From IMG/VR virus record IMGVR_UViG_3300044633_000899, positions 232,331-296,330 of that record: a DNA stretch of 64,000 nt; one strand, given 5' to 3'. This DNA comes from a virus. Under the pieces are notes generated by a model that saw only the letters and a program-made list of their open reading frames with translations, was not told the DNA's origin and ran no database searches. Shown one piece after another: positions 61,643 through 64,000 of the stretch; position 1 is the stretch's first letter, and each line of letters starts with the position of its first letter. The position numbers and the translations under genes were made by a program.

Positions 61643-62548
61643 ATGTCAGTTGGCAATTACGGAACAATAAGAAGTGCGGATGTTAGTCCGGATGATGTTG
61701 AGATTATATTAAATTACACATCAAGTCGTGATGTGACAGATAATTTTGTATTAACAAAGTTGGATGCCAAATCAATATTAAAACCTTATTTTCATAATTC
61801 AGAAACTGGTGGGTCAAATAATGAAATTATTGGTGGTCTATATAATTTAAAACTACCGGCTGACGTGTTTAACAAGTTAGGTATCTACACATTATATATT
61901 AAACCAGCGGAAATAAGAACAACAATAACTGATTGTGGTGTTTTATCCGCATTACCGAACGTTAAAGGAATTGTAGTTGATTTAAACAATGTTCCATCAC
62001 AATTTAGAAATAAATTTGTCAATCAAGGACTTGTTGGTTTTAGAGTTGAATATTTAAATTCAGACGGAACAAAGATACCAAATTTTTTCAGAGTAATAAC
62101 GTCATCATTTTATTGTGAACCAGTTGTTCAGAATTTAACTAATACGTCACAAAAGTCTATTAGATATATCTATGTTGAAGGTGCGTCAAACTTATTATTT
62201 TGTACATTATCACCATCCTCATCACCAACTAACAAACCAAACGCAACACCATTTATTGGCCAACCAAATCAAAATATAATAATTTCTAATACATACTTTA
62301 ACCCAATAACCACTGAGATTGAAATTGTAGATCAGGATATTTCAACATTAGCGATTGCGTTATACGGAAATCAGACCAAATCTATGGATGATGGTATCTA
62401 CACAATTTACGATAGTAATAACAATATTTACAAACAATACAACTTATACGAAATTAAAGACCAATTTAATGACTTGTTATATGAAGTTAGACAAGACAGG
62501 GGTAATAACATTGATTTTAGTAAAGCGTTTAACAATATAACGGGATAA
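61643..62548 (+). CDS. Virion protein of the wedge region (301 residues)
   Basis: It starts MSVGNYGTIRSADVSPDDVE and has VTDNFVLTKLDAKSILKPYF, GIYTLYIKPAEIRTTITDCG and a C-terminal QYNLYEIKDQFNDLLYEVRQ. The composition is typical of phage tail structural proteins. No named family is assigned. It overlaps the next gene by one base. Confidence 0.6.
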   Translation: MSVGNYGTIRSADVSPDDVEIILNYTSSRDVTDNFVLTKLDAKSILKPYFHNSETGGSNNEIIGGLYNLKLPADVFNKLGIYTLYIKPAEIRTTITDCGVLSALPNVKGIVVDLNNVPSQFRNKFVNQGLVGFRVEYLNSDGTKIPNFFRVITSSFYCEPVVQNLTNTSQKSIRYIYVEGASNLLFCTLSPSSSPTNKPNATPFIGQPNQNIIISNTYFNPITTEIEIVDQDISTLAIALYGNQTKSMDDGIYTIYDSNNNIYKQYNLYEIKDQFNDLLYEVRQDRGNNIDFSKAFNNITG

Positions 62549-64000
62549 TGGCATTAAAAAAATATACATGCCCACCACAAACACCATCGGGAAGTGGGAC
62601 TTTTTCTGACAACTTAGTTGGTTTCCAATTAGTTGATGGGGGAGGTTTTACACAAGGAAATTTTGAATTTACAGAAAACTTAACAGAAAAACAAAATAGA
62701 ACATTCAATATTGGTTCTTTTTCTGACCCAATAAATTTGGATAGTTTAAAAATAACGAGTGTTGACGAATCTAGATTATTACAAGCAAAAAACTTCAGAG
62801 TTTTCCCAAATTTTGATTTATCACAAGTAACAAATTTTACGTTATATGGGTCGTTAGTAAAACGAATTTCAGTGTCTGTTACAAACATTATAAATTATTT
62901 TCCAGGTGGGTTAGAAATTATTACAACAAAACCTGACTTCACAAAAACGGAGACGGCAAAAAACATTGTTTACGATCCAATTGAGAATGAAACTTATTTT
63001 CAAATTCCATTAAATGCGATTAGAAATCCTTTTGGTGTTGATTACTCAAAAAATGCTACAAGAAATTTAGAAGTTAGTGAGTTAAAAGTTTCGCAATTAA
63101 GAAATTTTACACTAAATTATGATAAATACGCGGTTTTTGTTAATGGTAATAATTACATAATAAATACTTTTGAACCAACAACATCAACCTCACAAACATT
63201 AAATATGTATGTTGAGGGAAATCCATTTTCTGGTGAATCAATAACGTACACATCAATATTAATACGACCAACAGACTATTATGTTAGTAAAGTTTTTAAC
63301 GAAGAGTTTGATGAGGTTGAAAAGTTTTTACTAAATAGAAGTTCAGTACCACAATATACCGCAACATTTAATGTTACAAAAGAAAATGATGATGGTACGT
63401 TTTATTTAACAACTGAAAATATAACATTTCCTAAAAATGGTTTTTGGAATTTGGATATTAGTTCAGTTTCATTTGACAAATATTTAACACAATTAAATAC
63501 TTTTGCAGCAAGTTTAGATACTTTCAGAACAAATTTGGTATCTAGATTTTTAACAACTGGTGCTTTTAAAGATTTTGATACTGATGATCAAAAAATGGAA
63601 AAAATCTTACAAATTTATGGTAGGAGTTTTGATGAATCAATGAAATTTATATTGGCATTACCAAATATGAATAACGTTCATTATATTGTTAAAAATGATA
63701 TACCATCACAATTATTAAAAAACTTAGCACAAACATTAGGGTGGAAAACAAATATCTCACCAATAACCGAAGAACAATTATTGGATTCAGTTTTTAATAA
63801 TGGTTCTAACAATTTTTCTGGTGTTGGTATTGGTCAAACCCCAGAAGAGTTAAATTACCAATACTATAGAAATCTAATATTAAATTCGGCTTACTTATTC
63901 AAGTCAAAAGGAACCCGTAAATCTATTGAAATATTATTACGATTAATTGGTGCTCCAGAAATGTTAGTTGAATTTAATGAATACATTTATATTGCTGACC
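62548..64000 (+). CDS. Virion protein, 3' end cut off by the window
   Basis: At least 484 residues from ATG 62548 (MALKKYTCPPQTPSGSGTFS), still open at the right edge. The N-terminal part is beta-rich. Residues 340-460 are helical with SLDTFRTNLVSRFLTTGAF, LPNMNNVHYIVKNDIPSQLL and then a conserved-looking SKGTRKSIEILLRLIGAPEM. The latter resembles baseplate/tail-wedge proteins that bind gpJ-like subunits (gpI-type). It continues the late wedge operon. Its full extent is unknown. Confidence 0.6.
   Translation, partial: MALKKYTCPPQTPSGSGTFSDNLVGFQLVDGGGFTQGNFEFTENLTEKQNRTFNIGSFSDPINLDSLKITSVDESRLLQAKNFRVFPNFDLSQVTNFTLYGSLVKRISVSVTNIINYFPGGLEIITTKPDFTKTETAKNIVYDPIENETYFQIPLNAIRNPFGVDYSKNATRNLEVSELKVSQLRNFTLNYDKYAVFVNGNNYIINTFEPTTSTSQTLNMYVEGNPFSGESITYTSILIRPTDYYVSKVFNEEFDEVEKFLLNRSSVPQYTATFNVTKENDDGTFYLTTENITFPKNGFWNLDISSVSFDKYLTQLNTFAASLDTFRTNLVSRFLTTGAFKDFDTDDQKMEKILQIYGRSFDESMKFILALPNMNNVHYIVKNDIPSQLLKNLAQTLGWKTNISPITEEQLLDSVFNNGSNNFSGVGIGQTPEELNYQYYRNLILNSAYLFKSKGTRKSIEILLRLIGAPEMLVEFNEYIYIAD

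Noticed and set aside
62529-62888. Minus-strand ORF of 119 codons
   Set aside because: Antisense to the start of the last virion gene, whose forward frame is open and well placed behind the preceding stop.
1-64000. tRNA genes
   Set aside because: No cloverleaf-like or TTCGA-type stretch stood out in the short intergenic gaps by eye; a tRNA scan could overturn this.

Overview
The window is part of the genome of a large T4-like phage with a contractile tail. The DNA is very AT-rich and genes lie close together on both strands. The host is most likely a Bacteroidota bacterium. Four strong promoters, in front of the DNA polymerase, a HAD-like protein, the gp32-like ssDNA-binding protein and UvsX, have the Bacteroidota housekeeping sigma form: TTG, 19-20 bases, then TAnnTTT(G). 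A second signal, TATTTAT, lies 4-35 bases upstream of most virion genes on both strands and is probably this phage's late promoter.

Layout. 1-1850: two tail-fibre or adhesin-like proteins, the second with leucine-rich-type repeats. 1947-4886: family B DNA polymerase. 4883-6387 (minus): gp13-like neck protein and a small partner. 6424-10341 (minus): a tandem array of six related genes; one member is fused to a metallopeptidase-like domain and a complete Fe/Mn superoxide dismutase. 10353-12110 (minus): SNF2-type helicase. 12175-13734: tail-completion proteins. 13795-15536: a leader-bearing protein, a glycosyltransferase-like protein and a tiny ribbon-helix-helix protein. 15657-18980: tail sheath. 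19128-22992: HAD-like protein, gp26-like tail or baseplate chaperone with an overlapping small ORF, and a tape-measure-like protein. 23050-35160: three baseplate or hub proteins, two of them giant. 35203-36100: small virion-type proteins. 36208-46299: replication and nucleotide metabolism (gp32-like SSB, UvsX, RNase H/5'-exonuclease, DnaB-like helicase, NrdB, NrdA), with an RHH protein, an HNH endonuclease and a cytosine methyltransferase inserted after uvsX. 46365-48375: three leader-bearing proteins in tandem. 48410-48826 (minus): a secreted protein. 49000-64000: baseplate wedge genes (gp25, gp6 and large structural proteins), interrupted by two more leader-bearing genes at 51314-52326. The last CDS runs off the right edge.

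The strongest candidate for something undescribed is a set of twelve proteins with unrelated bodies. Eleven start with short related leaders of the form MK-I/L-I/L-T/S-E, and the twelfth has its own short leader. All twelve leaders end in I/L-x-E at residues 13-29. That is the cleavage consensus of T4-type prohead proteases, so these proteins are candidates for packaging inside the capsid and injection into the host. The superoxide dismutase belongs to this family through its C-terminal domain and carries I/L-x-E sites at both of its domain junctions. The genes of the main family end in a repeat, then about 30 variable bases, then a repeat; one repeat is identical over 38 bases to copies 44 kb away. 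Functional statements are inferred from motifs read by eye; no database search was possible.
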